Counted from the first letter of the stretch, positions 18,119-27,115 are shown. The stretch: 64,000 bases of DNA from Sulfuricaulis sp040901545 (GCF_040901545.1 NZ_JBBDYL010000005.1:62001-126000); one strand, 5' to 3'. Notes: generated by a model not told the origin, from the sequence alone. Translations and numbers: made by a program.

Positions 18119-19173
18119 ACCGTCGTGCCATCACGCTGAGCGATGTCGCCAGCGCCGCCAAGGTGTCGATCGCGACGGTGTCCCGTGCCCTGACCGCTCC
18201 CAACAAGCTCAGGCCGGACACACTCGCACGCATCAACGAAACCATCGAGACGCTCGGCTACGTGGCCAACGGCAGCGCCCGGGCGCTCGCGTCGCGACGC
18301 TCGCTGACCGTTGGCGCGCTGATTCCCGCCATCGATAACCCGAGCTTCGCGAATACCGTGCAGACCCTGCAAAAGACTTTAGGGGCGGCGGGCTACATGC
18401 TGCTCCTGGCCTGTCACGATTTCAGCCCGGCGGCGGAGCGCCGACTCGCGCGCACACTCATCGAACGCGGGGTCGACGGTCTGGTGCTGCTCGGTACCGA
18501 GCATGAACCCGAGTTGTTCGCGCTGCTCGAGCGACACCACATCCCGTATGTTCTCACGTGGGCGCTCGCGACAGATACCCGACGTCCGTGCGTGGGGTTC
18601 GACAATCAGAACGCAGCGATCTCGCTCACCGAGCACTTGCTCGAGCTGGGTCACGTCGAATTCGCGATGATATCTGGCGTTACGGCGACCAACGAACGCG
18701 CCCGCGAGCGTGCCGCCGGCGTGCGCGCGGCGCTCCAGCGCCGCGGAATTGAGCTACCGCCGGAGCGTTACGCCGAAAGGCCGTACACCCTGCAAAACGG
18801 CCGCGACGGTTTGATCGAAGTGCTGCGCCACGCGCCGCGCCCGACGGCGGTGATCTGCGGTAACGACGTGTTGGCGATCGGCGCGATCGCGGAGTGCGCC
18901 GCGATCGGGTTGCACGTTCCCGACGAGATATCGATCACCGGCTTCGACGACATGGAGATCGCGTCCATGCTGCAACCGGGCCTCACGACCATGCACTTTC
19001 CGACCGGTGAGATGGGCGAGCTCGCGGCGCGTCAGCTGTTGCAGGCGATCGCCGGCGGGCCGTTGCCGCCGCGCCGGGAATTGCCGGTGCGGCTGGTCGT
19101 GCGCGGCACCACGGCGCCACCGTTAGCCGGCGCCCCGCGACGCGAGCAACTGACGCGCATCGCGGGCGATTAA
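18115..19173 (+). CDS. LacI-family transcriptional regulator of the sulfonate operon
   Basis: 352 aa from the ATG overlapping the tctA stop. An N-terminal helix-turn-helix (ITLSDVASAAKVSIATVSRA, residues 6-25) with a hinge near 50-60 is followed by a periplasmic-binding-protein-like effector domain with ITGFDDMEIASMLQPGLTT near 275. GntR/LacI relatives of this type usually sense the pathway's substrate or an intermediate. The palindrome at 10072-10089 is its probable operator. The last 51 bases overlap the acetate kinase gene tail to tail. Confidence 0.88.
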   Translation: MNRRAITLSDVASAAKVSIATVSRALTAPNKLRPDTLARINETIETLGYVANGSARALASRRSLTVGALIPAIDNPSFANTVQTLQKTLGAAGYMLLLACHDFSPAAERRLARTLIERGVDGLVLLGTEHEPELFALLERHHIPYVLTWALATDTRRPCVGFDNQNAAISLTEHLLELGHVEFAMISGVTATNERARERAAGVRAALQRRGIELPPERYAERPYTLQNGRDGLIEVLRHAPRPTAVICGNDVLAIGAIAECAAIGLHVPDEISITGFDDMEIASMLQPGLTTMHFPTGEMGELAARQLLQAIAGGPLPPRRELPVRLVVRGTTAPPLAGAPRREQLTRIAGD

Positions 19174-20328
19174 CAGTTCCTCGTTGACCGGGATGACATA
19201 AACCGCCGGCGCTGAGCGCGGTGTCGAGATGCGCCCCTCGATTCCTACTGCCGCGGCGTTGGCCGCGGCATCCAAGCGTAAGCCACACCACTCCATTCCG
19301 GCGCAGATGCGGGCGCGAATCAGGGCGGCATGCTCGCCGATGCCGCCACCGAACACGACCGCGTCGGCGCCGCCAAGCACCGCGGCGTAGGCGCCCAGGT
19401 ACTTGCGCGCGCGGTGACAGAAAGCATCGATCGCGAGCCGCGCCCCGGCGTGTCCGTCGGCCTCAAGCCTGAGCAGTTCGCGCATGTCTGAGGTAACGCC
19501 GGACAGACCCTTGAGCCCCGATTCGTGATTGAGCCCGTGGGCGAGCGCGGTAGCGCTCAGACCGCCGGCGGCCACGAGCTGCACCAAAACGCCCGGATCC
19601 ACGTCGCCACTGCGCGTCGACATGATGAGTCCTTCCAAAGGCGTGTAGCCCATGCTGGTCTCGACCGAGCGCCCCGCGCGGATGGCGGCGACGGAGCAGC
19701 CGTTGCCGAGCTGAAAGGTGATCACACGCGGTTCTGACGCGGGTTCACCGTGCAGCGCCAGGCAGCGCTCGTACATGTATCGATGCGCGATGCCGTGGAA
19801 GCCGTAGCGGCGAATGCCGTGCGCACGCGTCCATTCCTGGGGCAGGGCATAGGTCCGCGCGGGCTGGGGTAGCAGCGCATGAAACGCCGTGTCAAATACG
19901 GCAACCATCGGGAGAGTGTCTTCCAACTCCAATCGGCAGGCGCGGATCACCTCAAGCGCAATCGGGTTGTGGATCGGCGCGAGCGCGCACAAGGATTCGA
20001 TGCGCGCGATCGTCTCGGGCGTGAGCAGGACCGGCTCGCGGAAGATCTCGCCACCGTGGACCACGCGGTGGCCGATCGCCGTGACCGCCCGCCCCGCGGC
20101 GTCCGGTGTCAGGTCTCGAAGCCAGCGCAATACCCGCGCCGTGGCCTCGCGGTGGTTGTGAATGGCCACACGTGTCTCGCGGCGCTGCCCGTTGGCTAGC
20201 CAGGTGAACTTCGCTTGATCGCCGAAGGCATTCACCATCCCGCTCGCGATGAGCCGTAGCGACCCGTCGGGGTCCTCGGCGTAGAGGCGGTGCTTGAGGG
20301 AAGAGCTGCCGCTGTTGAAGACGAGCAT
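19123..20328 (-). CDS. ackA: Acetate kinase
   Basis: About 401 aa from the ATG at 20328 (GTG at 20334 also in frame). ASKHA acetate kinase motifs: LVFNSGSSSLK at the start, GHRVVHGGE near residue 85, FDTAFH near 145, GYTPLEGLIMSTRSGDVDPG near 230 and FGGGIGEHA near 325. It turns acetyl phosphate plus ADP into acetate plus ATP, so it can recover energy from the Xsc product and offset the ATP spent by the ligase. Convergent with, and overlapping, the LacI-type regulator gene, on its own promoter. Confidence 0.9.
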   Translation of the reverse strand: MLVFNSGSSSLKHRLYAEDPDGSLRLIASGMVNAFGDQAKFTWLANGQRRETRVAIHNHREATARVLRWLRDLTPDAAGRAVTAIGHRVVHGGEIFREPVLLTPETIARIESLCALAPIHNPIALEVIRACRLELEDTLPMVAVFDTAFHALLPQPARTYALPQEWTRAHGIRRYGFHGIAHRYMYERCLALHGEPASEPRVITFQLGNGCSVAAIRAGRSVETSMGYTPLEGLIMSTRSGDVDPGVLVQLVAAGGLSATALAHGLNHESGLKGLSGVTSDMRELLRLEADGHAGARLAIDAFCHRARKYLGAYAAVLGGADAVVFGGGIGEHAALIRARICAGMEWCGLRLDAAANAAAVGIEGRISTPRSAPAVYVIPVNEELLIARDARQLLASRGAG

Positions 20329-20464
20329 CGACACGATATGGGGTGGTCGGGTCAGGCAGCGGTGCGCCGCCGCCGAAATAATACCAAAACACCGCTGCCA
20401 GGGGGTTGCCGTTCAGGGATCTGTCAGATAAGGCGTCGGTGATGCGTTTGCCCGGATTAGCCGC

Positions 20465-20484
20465 GCCGGGAAACGTTTTGCGGC
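20465..20484. promoter_or_regulatory. Imperfect palindrome with AAACGTTT core between ackA and the kinase gene
   Basis: GCCGGGAAACGTTTTGCGGC matches its reverse complement at 16 of 20 positions, with the central ACGT seen in LacI/GalR-type sites. It sits between the divergent ackA and Ser/Thr kinase genes. It differs from the 10072 operator at the centre (AACGTT against AGCGCT), so the same regulator may not bind both. Confidence 0.3.
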
Positions 20485-20568
20485 ATCTACCGTAGCGTGC
20501 GGCGGGCGTTGATTATACTTAAGTGATATGTCAAGTGAGCGCCTATATTCCGATCCTTGGAGATCCAG

Positions 20569-21960
20569 GTGAAGCAGCCAATCCAGAAAACCCAGCAAAT
20601 CAGTCTGCCGCAGGAGGGCATGGCGGCTGCTACCCACCCGGTACTCGCGCCCCTGGCGCCGCGCTATGAGATCTTGGAGCGACTCGGCGAGGGTGGCATG
20701 GGGCTGGTCTACCGGGTACGCGACCGGGAAACGACCGAGATACTGGCCCTCAAGTTGCTGCGACCGGAAATCGCCTGCGACCCGGAGATGATGGTGCGGT
20801 TCAAGGATGAAATCCGGCTCGCCCGCCGAATCACGCACAAGAACATCAGCCGCATTTACGATTTCAATCGCGTTGATAATCTGGTTTATATCACGATGGA
20901 GTATGTGGATGGCGAAAGCCTGCGCGACTATCTCGAGCGTGCCGGAAAGTTGCCGCCAGAACGCGTCATCGATCTGGCGCGTCAGATCGCGGCGGGTCTC
21001 GGTGAGGCGCACGCGCAAGGGGTGGTGCACCGCGATTTGAAGCCGGAGAACGTGATACTAGCGCGCGACGGTCTGGTAAAGCTCATGGATTTTGGCATTG
21101 CGCGCGCGCTCGGCGGTAATACCACGACCACGCAAACCGTCATCGGCACGCCCGGTTACATGGCGCCGGAGCAATCGCAGGGGAAGTCGATCGATCAACG
21201 CACGGATCTCTACGCGCTGGGCCTCATCCTGTATGAATGCCTGACCGGCCGCCGCGCCTTCTCCGGTGCCACTCCGGTCGAGATGGCGCTCAAACAACTC
21301 AAGGAGCGTCCGGTCCCGCCGCACAAGTTGCTCCCGCACGCTCCGGCGCATTTGGAATCGATCGTGCTGCGCTGCCTTGAAAAGGAACCCGCGCGACGGT
21401 TCTCCAGTGCCGCTGAACTGCAACGGGCGCTGGCCCAACCGATCGACACCGCCCCGCGCGCGTCACGCTGGCGCAAGCTGGCGCTGATGAGCGTCATCGT
21501 CTTCCTCTCGCTGGTTGTTGTGCACCGGGCCATGAACACGGAAACGTCTTCGTCCTCGGAGGATTTCAGCGACAGCCGCCAGATTCCGGAGGAATTGATC
21601 AAATTGTTCGAGGCCGCGCAGCAGGGCGATGCGAAGGCGCAGGAGCGCGTGGGGCGGCTATATCTCGACGGCCCCGAGCGGGCGCGTGACGAGCGCAAGG
21701 CGTTTTACTGGACCCGGCGCGCCGCGCTCAGCGGCGACCCAAATGCCCAGTACACGTTGGGCAGGATGTATGAAGCGGGACGCGGCGTTAAGTCCAATGT
21801 CATCGGCGCTTACGTCTGGTACAAAATCGCCATCGCTTCAGGCAGCGACATGGCGCGCGAGGCACATGGCAATTTAGTGTTCAACCTCTCCCGTGAGCAG
21901 ATTGCGGAAGCGGAACGGCAAATAGAAAAACTGCGCCGGGGCCGGAAACCCCAGAGATGA
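20569..21960 (+). CDS. Membrane-anchored Ser/Thr protein kinase with Sel1-like repeats
   Basis: About 463 aa from a GTG with GGAG six bases upstream. The Hanks-type kinase domain (about residues 30-285) has the glycine loop GEGGMGLVY, catalytic HRDLKPENV, DFG in LMDFGIARA and GTPGYMAPEQ; all key residues are present. A membrane segment follows near 305-320, then a linker and two Sel1-like repeats (about 345-430: GDAKAQERVGRLYLDG and GDPNAQYTLGRMYEAGRGV). The repeats would be periplasmic or extracytoplasmic and bind partner proteins. Monocistronic as far as I can see; targets unknown. Confidence 0.87.
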   Translation: MKQPIQKTQQISLPQEGMAAATHPVLAPLAPRYEILERLGEGGMGLVYRVRDRETTEILALKLLRPEIACDPEMMVRFKDEIRLARRITHKNISRIYDFNRVDNLVYITMEYVDGESLRDYLERAGKLPPERVIDLARQIAAGLGEAHAQGVVHRDLKPENVILARDGLVKLMDFGIARALGGNTTTTQTVIGTPGYMAPEQSQGKSIDQRTDLYALGLILYECLTGRRAFSGATPVEMALKQLKERPVPPHKLLPHAPAHLESIVLRCLEKEPARRFSSAAELQRALAQPIDTAPRASRWRKLALMSVIVFLSLVVVHRAMNTETSSSSEDFSDSRQIPEELIKLFEAAQQGDAKAQERVGRLYLDGPERARDERKAFYWTRRAALSGDPNAQYTLGRMYEAGRGVKSNVIGAYVWYKIAIASGSDMAREAHGNLVFNLSREQIAEAERQIEKLRRGRKPQR

Positions 21961-22367
21961 ACCGGCATTCCGGTTCCGGAAAGCCGACGCTCCCGCCGAC
22001 GTAGAAAAACCGCTTGACTCGACGTCATATCCCCGTCCCCGAGGTGCGCATGCCTTTGAACGCCGGGCTTTGTTGTCGCGCGCCGTATGGCATGCTGTGG
22101 CGTTGTCATATTACAGAGAATCGAGGCCGCGGCATGATGGTATTTTGGAAGCACTCTCCGAAGCACTCTCCAAGGCAGTGCCGCGCCTATCCGTTCTTGC
22201 CCGAACTCGCCAGCCGCCAGGCCTGGCGCGCGGAGGCGCGCCGCTGCGAGGGCATCGGCAGCGGTCCGGTCATCCCGCTGGTGAAGCTGGAACGGGCGCG
22301 GACATAACCGGCTGGATTTGCAACCGGGCGCGTGACGATCGCCCGCCGGATTCGGACGCAGGGATAT
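21961..22367. other. Intergenic region with possible decayed small ORF
   Basis: About 400 bases between the kinase and the ParA gene. A plus-strand frame from an ATG near 22134 to 22307 ends with a WRAEARRCEG...IPLVKLERAR stretch that loosely recalls excisionase-type HTH proteins, but there is no good start and no clear domain. I do not call it a gene. Confidence 0.25.
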
Positions 22368-23081
22368 TCAATCTACCGGATCGGGAATACTGCGTTTGCT
22401 TTCCAGCCATTTGAGCATCGGTTGCCATTGCTCGATGTCGCGATGTGCTTGTGAACTGTTGAGATCGAAAATGCCGAGGCCGCGCGCATCGGCGACAAGA
22501 TAATTATTGCTCTCGCGCAGCGTGGCCACGAACGGAATCTTCAGGCGCGAGAGGAACCGTTCCAGGTTGTGATAAATCTGGGTGTTGAGGGTGCTATAGG
22601 AGATGCTCATGCTGTTCAGGACATGCTCCATTGAATTCTGAATGGCGCTGTTCTCGTGCACGCGGTTGGCGATCACCGCGAGCCGCGACTCATCCCGGAC
22701 GATTTTCCCGACCAGCAGCAGTTCATGGATGAAATGCGCCGCGGCGCGGATATCGGTGGGTGACGGCAACACGGGCACGATCAACGTGTGCGCGCGGCGC
22801 ACCAGCGCCGTGAGGACCGGGCCGTGGGCGCCGGCGGGCACGTCCATGATCACGTAATCGGTGGAACGCGCTACCCGTACCGGGTCACGCCATGCCACCA
22901 GGCCGCGGATGGCAGGGCGATCTTGCGGTCGCGCCTCGAGCCATTCCGTGCTCGATCCTTGCCGGTCGAAATCCGCGAGCACCACGGACTTACCTAGCAT
23001 GGCGTAATAACTTGCGAGGTTGGTGGCGATCGTACTCTTCCCGCAGCCGCCCTTGGCGTTAAGCAGCATGATCTTGCGCAT
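22368..23081 (-). CDS. Orphan ParA/MinD-family ATPase
   Basis: 237 aa from the ATG at 23081, with AAGGAG upstream; in-frame codons further upstream have no ribosome site. Deviant Walker A KGGCGKST is at residues 10-17, followed by VVLADFDRQGSSTEW (A' motif) and VIMDVPAG (Walker B) near 92. Such ATPases position plasmids, chemoreceptor arrays, carboxysomes or other cargo on the nucleoid. No ParB or parS-like repeat is next to it, so the cargo is unknown. A carboxysome or other cargo role cannot be inferred from this window. Confidence 0.82.
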   Translation of the reverse strand: MRKIMLLNAKGGCGKSTIATNLASYYAMLGKSVVLADFDRQGSSTEWLEARPQDRPAIRGLVAWRDPVRVARSTDYVIMDVPAGAHGPVLTALVRRAHTLIVPVLPSPTDIRAAAHFIHELLLVGKIVRDESRLAVIANRVHENSAIQNSMEHVLNSMSISYSTLNTQIYHNLERFLSRLKIPFVATLRESNNYLVADARGLGIFDLNSSQAHRDIEQWQPMLKWLESKRSIPDPVD

Positions 23082-23334
23082 GGTCGCTCCTTGAAGGTAG
23101 TGACGCGTTTTTCGGGAGGGAATAGCAGGCCGGGACGGTCCGGGAACCGTTGTGAGCATAGTGGAACGCAAGTCGCGCGCTTTGTGATTGGTGTTGGTTT
23201 GCGCTCATGGCCTTTTCATCCTCGGGTCCGTGGGCGCGGCATCCCCGCCACGCTCCTCCGGCCAGTGGGCCATTAAAGTTTATTCCAGCGCGCCGGAAAC
23301 CTCTACCGTCTGCGGGCGCCGGAACTGCGTGCGA

Positions 23335-23535
23335 TCAATCGCTGCGTGGCGCTGGTTTCGTTTCCGGAGGCTGGTCGGCGGCATGCTTCGGCGATTCGTC
23401 CTCGTCCATCAGTATCCGGTGCGCCGGACCCTCCAGGTCGTCGAACTGCCCGGAACGGATGGACCAGAGAAAGGCCCATGCGATCACGCCGGCAATGAGA
23501 ACGGCGAGCAGGATCAGCAGATAGAGAATTTCCAT
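23335..23535 (-). CDS. ccoS: cbb3-type cytochrome oxidase assembly protein CcoS
   Basis: 66 aa. One N-terminal membrane helix (residues 3-25) and then FLWSIRSGQFDDLEGPAHRIL, the CcoS signature. It is required for cofactor insertion into cbb3 oxidase and sits four bases after the ccoI frame, the usual ccoIS pair. The tail is Pro/Lys-rich and variable. Confidence 0.9.
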   Translation of the reverse strand: MEILYLLILLAVLIAGVIAWAFLWSIRSGQFDDLEGPAHRILMDEDESPKHAADQPPETKPAPRSD

Positions 23536-23538
23536 GAT

Positions 23539-25155
23539 TCAATCCTGCGCCACCGCCACGGTGAATGACGGCTTCGGTTGCGAGCGCCGGCTGAGGCGCA
23601 AGGCATTGGCCACGACCAGCAGCGAACTGGCCGACATGCCGAGCGCCGCCATCCATGGCGAGATATAGCCCGCGGCGGCGGCGGGAATGGCGAGCAGGTT
23701 ATAGGCCACCGCCCAGGCGAGGTTCTGGCGGATGATGCCGAGAGTGCGGCGCGCCACCCCCAGGGCCTCGGCCAGGTGCGGCAATATCTGCGACAGCAGG
23801 ATCATGTCGGCGCTGGCGGCGGCGACCGCCGTCCCGCCGCCCATGGCGATGGATACCTGGGCCGCCGCCAGCACCGGGGCGTCGTTCACACCGTCGCCGA
23901 TCATGGCGACCACGGCGCCATGTTGCTGCAGCGCCTTGATGCGTTCTAGCTTGTCCGCCGGCTTCAGGTCCCAGGCCAGCTCGCGGATGCCGAGCGCGTC
24001 GGCCACGCGGCGCGCGGCCGTTTCATGATCGCCGGTGAGCAGCATGACGGTTTTTCCCCGGCGCTGAAGTTCGGCGATCAGCTCGCGCGCGCCGGGGCGC
24101 AGCTCGTCGCTGAGCATAAACGCGGCATGCAAGCCTTCCTGTCCGGCCAGCACCACCACGGTGTCGCCTGCGCGCCGCAGCTGTTCCAGCGTGTCGGCGT
24201 CGGCCGCGAGGCCGGCCTGTTCTTTTATATACGCCGGCGTGCCGAGAAAAAAAATCCGGCCGTCGATTTTGCCGCGCAGTCCGGCGCCGGGCGTGTTGAC
24301 CACCTCGCTCGCGCTCAATTCGCCCGGCCCGGCGGCCTCGCCCAGCGCGCGCGCGATCGGATGCTCGGAGTGACGTTCGAGCGCGCCGGCGATGCCCAGG
24401 CATTGCGCGGGCGACAGGCGCGAAAAGCCCCGGGTTTCCAGCAGCCGCAAGCGCCCGCGCGTGAGCGTGCCGGTCTTGTCGAAAATGAAATGGCTGGCGC
24501 GCGCCAGGGTTTCGAGCGCGTGCCCGCGCGTCACCAGCAGGCCCAGACGCGTGAGCCGGCCGGTGGCCGCGGTGATGGCCGCGGGCGTGGCCAGCGACAG
24601 CGCGCAGGGGCAGGTGACCACCAGCACCGCGATGGTGGCGGGCAGCCACAGCGCAGCGTCGTGGCGCCACCAGTAGAGCGCGGTCAGGCCCGCGAGCAGC
24701 AGCACCGCGGCCACGAAGCCGGCGGCGATACGGTCCGCGAGTTGCGCGAGGCGCGGTTTTTCCGCCGTGGCGCGGTCCAGCAGCCGCAGAATCGAGGACA
24801 GGATGGTGTCGGGCCCGGTCTGCTCGACGCGCGCGGTGAGCGGGCTTTCGATGTTGATGGCGCCGCCGACCAGTTTCTCGCCCGGCCCCTTGGCCACCGG
24901 CAGGCTTTCGCCCGTGAGCAGCGATTCGTCCACGGTGGAGCGGCCCTCCAGCACCACGCTGTCCGCCGGGATGGATTCGCCGGGCCGGATGCGCACGCGC
25001 TCGCCGGCTTGCAGTTCCGCCACCGCCACGATTTCGGTCAAATAAATAGATTCTCTCGGCTCCGATCTTACAGAACTCCCCTCTCCCGCCTGCGGGAGAG
25101 GGGTCGGGGTGAGGGGCCCTTCTCCCTCAGGGAGGTGAGACGGGGTTGTGGGGGG
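23539..25155 (-). CDS. ccoI: CcoI copper-transporting P1B ATPase, C-terminal part (broken by insert and gap)
   Basis: Recognisable CcoI sequence begins at about 25041 (EIVAVAELQAGERV) and runs to the stop at 23539. It holds the actuator TGES (ESLLTGESLP), the membrane copper motif TCPCALS, the phosphorylation site DKTGTLT and the hinge GDGVNDAPV, all intact. CcoI exports copper for assembly of the CuB site of cbb3 oxidase. From about 25042 up to the Ns the frame reads through palindromic, non-ATPase sequence. The frame of the N-terminal part differs by one base across the ten Ns, but the true gap length is unknown, so read-through or disruption cannot be decided. Confidence 0.8.
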   Translation of the reverse strand, partial: PPTTPSHLPEGEGPLTPTPLPQAGEGSSVRSEPRESIYLTEIVAVAELQAGERVRIRPGESIPADSVVLEGRSTVDESLLTGESLPVAKGPGEKLVGGAINIESPLTARVEQTGPDTILSSILRLLDRATAEKPRLAQLADRIAAGFVAAVLLLAGLTALYWWRHDAALWLPATIAVLVVTCPCALSLATPAAITAATGRLTRLGLLVTRGHALETLARASHFIFDKTGTLTRGRLRLLETRGFSRLSPAQCLGIAGALERHSEHPIARALGEAAGPGELSASEVVNTPGAGLRGKIDGRIFFLGTPAYIKEQAGLAADADTLEQLRRAGDTVVVLAGQEGLHAAFMLSDELRPGARELIAELQRRGKTVMLLTGDHETAARRVADALGIRELAWDLKPADKLERIKALQQHGAVVAMIGDGVNDAPVLAAAQVSIAMGGGTAVAAASADMILLSQILPHLAEALGVARRTLGIIRQNLAWAVAYNLLAIPAAAAGYISPWMAALGMSASSLLVVANALRLSRRSQPKPSFTVAVAQD

Positions 25156-25258
25156 NNNNNNNNNNGGATGTCCAGTGGACATCCGCGCCGTCGAACGGGT
25201 GCGCAGGATGTTCGCGCACCCCGGCAGGAACTGATAGGGATGAGGGGGAGAAACTGGC
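25042..25258. repeat. Palindromic insert with assembly gap inside ccoI
   Basis: The expected junction between ATRII-EVA and VAELQ of the ATPase is split by about 215 bases. Left part: CTCTCCCGCCTGCGGGAGAG (25081-25100), the dispersed proteobacterial palindrome whose translation reads TPLPQAGEG. Then come ten Ns, GGATGTCCAGTGGACATCC (a perfect 19-base palindrome, 25166-25184) and a GTGCGC...GCGCAC stem (25199-25219). Placement inside a coding region is odd for such elements, which are normally intergenic. The Ns probably mark a collapsed or misjoined repeat. Confidence 0.75.
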
Positions 25259-26260
25259 AACTTCGATGATACGCGTGGCCGTGGCCGGCGTGGCCTGCAC
25301 CAGGGCCTCCGAGGCCTCGGAAGCGCGTTTGTGCGCCGCCAGCTCGAAGTAGCGCGCGCTCAGCAGGAAAAACGCGAACATGCACACCGAGTCGTAGTAA
25401 ACCGTGCCCTCGCCGGTGACGGTGGTCCACAGGCTCGCCAGAAACGCCGCGCCGATGCCGAGCGACACCGGCACGTCCATGCCGGTGCGCCAATGTTTCA
25501 GATCGCGCCACGCCGAACGGAAAAAGGGTTGCGCGGAATAGAGCAGGACCGGCAGCGTCAGCAACAGGCTGATCCAGTAAAAGAAACGCCGATACTCCTC
25601 TTCCACGCCCGACCAGTCGCCGACATACAGCGCCACCGAGAACGTCATGACCTGCATGCCGAAGACGCCGGCCACGCCCACGCGGCGCAGCAACTGGCGC
25701 CGGTCATTTTCGAGCTGCTGCTGGTAGCGTCCCGGATCGAACGGATGCGCCAGGTAGCCGATGCGGCTCACTGCCTGCAGGATGTCGCTCAGGTGCACGC
25801 GGCGCTCGTCCCAGCGCACGCGCGCCCGGTGCGTGGCGTAATTGATGTGCACCTCCAGCACGCCGGGCACATGCGCCAGATGGCGTTCGTTGAGCCACAC
25901 GCAGGCGGGGCAGGTGATGCCTTCGAGAATCAGCGCCGCCTCGCGCACATGCCCGCCCTCGGCGCGCACGAAGCTTTTCTGGATTTCGGGGAGGTCATAC
26001 AGCGCGGTCTGGCGCAGGAATTCCGGCACAATCTCGCGCGCCGTCGGCGCATCGGCGGTCCGGAACTTGTAATAATCGCCCAGACCCCCGTCAACGATGG
26101 CCTGAGCCACCGCCGCGCAACCCCGACAGCACATGGGCTGGCTTACTCCGTCAATGGCGACGGTAAAATCCGTTCCCGTCGGCACCCGCAGTCCGCAATG
26201 AAAACACGCGGCCGTATCGGCGTGTTTGGCGGTGGGCGTCAGCATGACGGGCGTGGACAT
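25166..26260 (-). CDS. ccoI: CcoI copper-transporting P1B ATPase, N-terminal part (broken by insert and gap)
   Basis: ATG at 26260. It has a Cys-rich N-terminus (CFHCG near residue 20, MCCRGCAAV near 45), a heavy-metal-associated domain with GITCPACVWLNE near 115, and then membrane helices including DVPVSLGIGAAFLAS and YYDSVCMFAFFLL. Normal sequence ends at about ATATRIIEVA, after which SFSPSS and so on comes from the insert. The pair of N- and C-parts adds up to a full-length CcoI of about 750-800 residues once the insert is discounted. It is divergent from the ccoN cluster, with the Yip1 gene between. Confidence 0.8.
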
Positions 26261-26495
26261 GGGTGGTCAAGGAATTGCCAGATAGGGCAAGGGCCATTCT
26301 ATATGATTGCCCTCACCGCGCGACGCCACGACCCATGATAGCGGTGCACGGTCGGCAGAACACAAGATAATTCGCGATAAATTTTTTTGTTTAGCGGAAT
26401 ACTGGGCCATTAAGGCGAGTTTGCGTCGTTGACGATCTTAGCGGTTTGCAGGAGACTTGACCGCACCCATTTATAAGAGACGGCGGGGGAGAAAC

Positions 26496-27098
26496 ATGGT
26501 TCTGAGTCACGTGTGGGGTCTGTTGGCGCATCCGGAGAAAGAGTGGAAAGCCATCCGGAAAGAAAGCCGCACGATTGGCAAGAGTTACAGCTCCCACGTT
26601 TTGCTGCTCGCGGCGATTCCCCCGGTTGCCGGGTATATCGGAACCACCCAAGTTGGCTGGCAGGTGGTCTCGCGCGAAGTGCACAGACTGACGCCGGAGA
26701 GCGCGCTGTGGATCGCGATCCTGTCTTATCTCACTATATTGGTGGCGGTCTTTACCATCGGCAAGTTGATCCACTGGATGAGCCGGACCTACGGCGCCAG
26801 GCAGACGCTGCCGCACTGCATCACGCTGGCAGCGTACACCGCGACACCGCTGTTCCTTTCGGGGATCATGCTCCTGTACCCGGTGCTGTGGCTGAACCTG
26901 CTGATCGGTTTGCCGGTGCTCGGGTATACCGTGTATCTGCTGTACACCGGCTTGCCGATCGTCATGGGCATTCCCGCGGAGCGCGGCTTCCTGTTCTCCA
27001 CCGCGGTGCTGGCCGTGGGACTGGTGACGCTGGTGGCGGTGCTGGCGGCCACGGTCATTCTCTGGGACATCGGCGTCGGGCCGGTTTTCGCCGGCTAG
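26496..27098 (+). CDS. Yip1-family membrane protein
   Basis: 200 aa from the ATG at 26496 with GGGGGAG upstream. The start HVWGLLAHPEKEWKAIRKE and about five membrane helices after it match bacterial Yip1-domain proteins, which commonly begin with a short domain containing the W--P---W pattern. The function is not established. It lies between divergent ccoI and ccoN, 124 bases before ccoN, and its 3' end abuts the FNR-type site. Confidence 0.75.
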   Translation: MVLSHVWGLLAHPEKEWKAIRKESRTIGKSYSSHVLLLAAIPPVAGYIGTTQVGWQVVSREVHRLTPESALWIAILSYLTILVAVFTIGKLIHWMSRTYGARQTLPHCITLAAYTATPLFLSGIMLLYPVLWLNLLIGLPVLGYTVYLLYTGLPIVMGIPAERGFLFSTAVLAVGLVTLVAVLAATVILWDIGVGPVFAG

Positions 27099-27101
27099 GT
27101 T

Positions 27102-27115
27102 TTGATCTGCGTCAA
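27102..27115. promoter_or_regulatory. FNR/ANR-type operator upstream of ccoN
   Basis: TTGATCTGCGTCAA agrees with the FNR/ANR consensus TTGAT-N4-ATCAA at all but one base. It lies 108 bases before the ccoN start, the expected distance for oxygen-limited activation of a cbb3 oxidase operon. No other plausible site was seen in this intergenic stretch. Confidence 0.7.

Noticed and set aside
24025..25269. A plus-strand frame crossing the Ns opposite ccoI
   Set aside because: It is the complement of the ATPase and runs through the assembly gap; no recognisable domain.
26336..26495. A second FNR site before the Yip1 gene
   Set aside because: TTGACGATCTTAG shows only one half-site.
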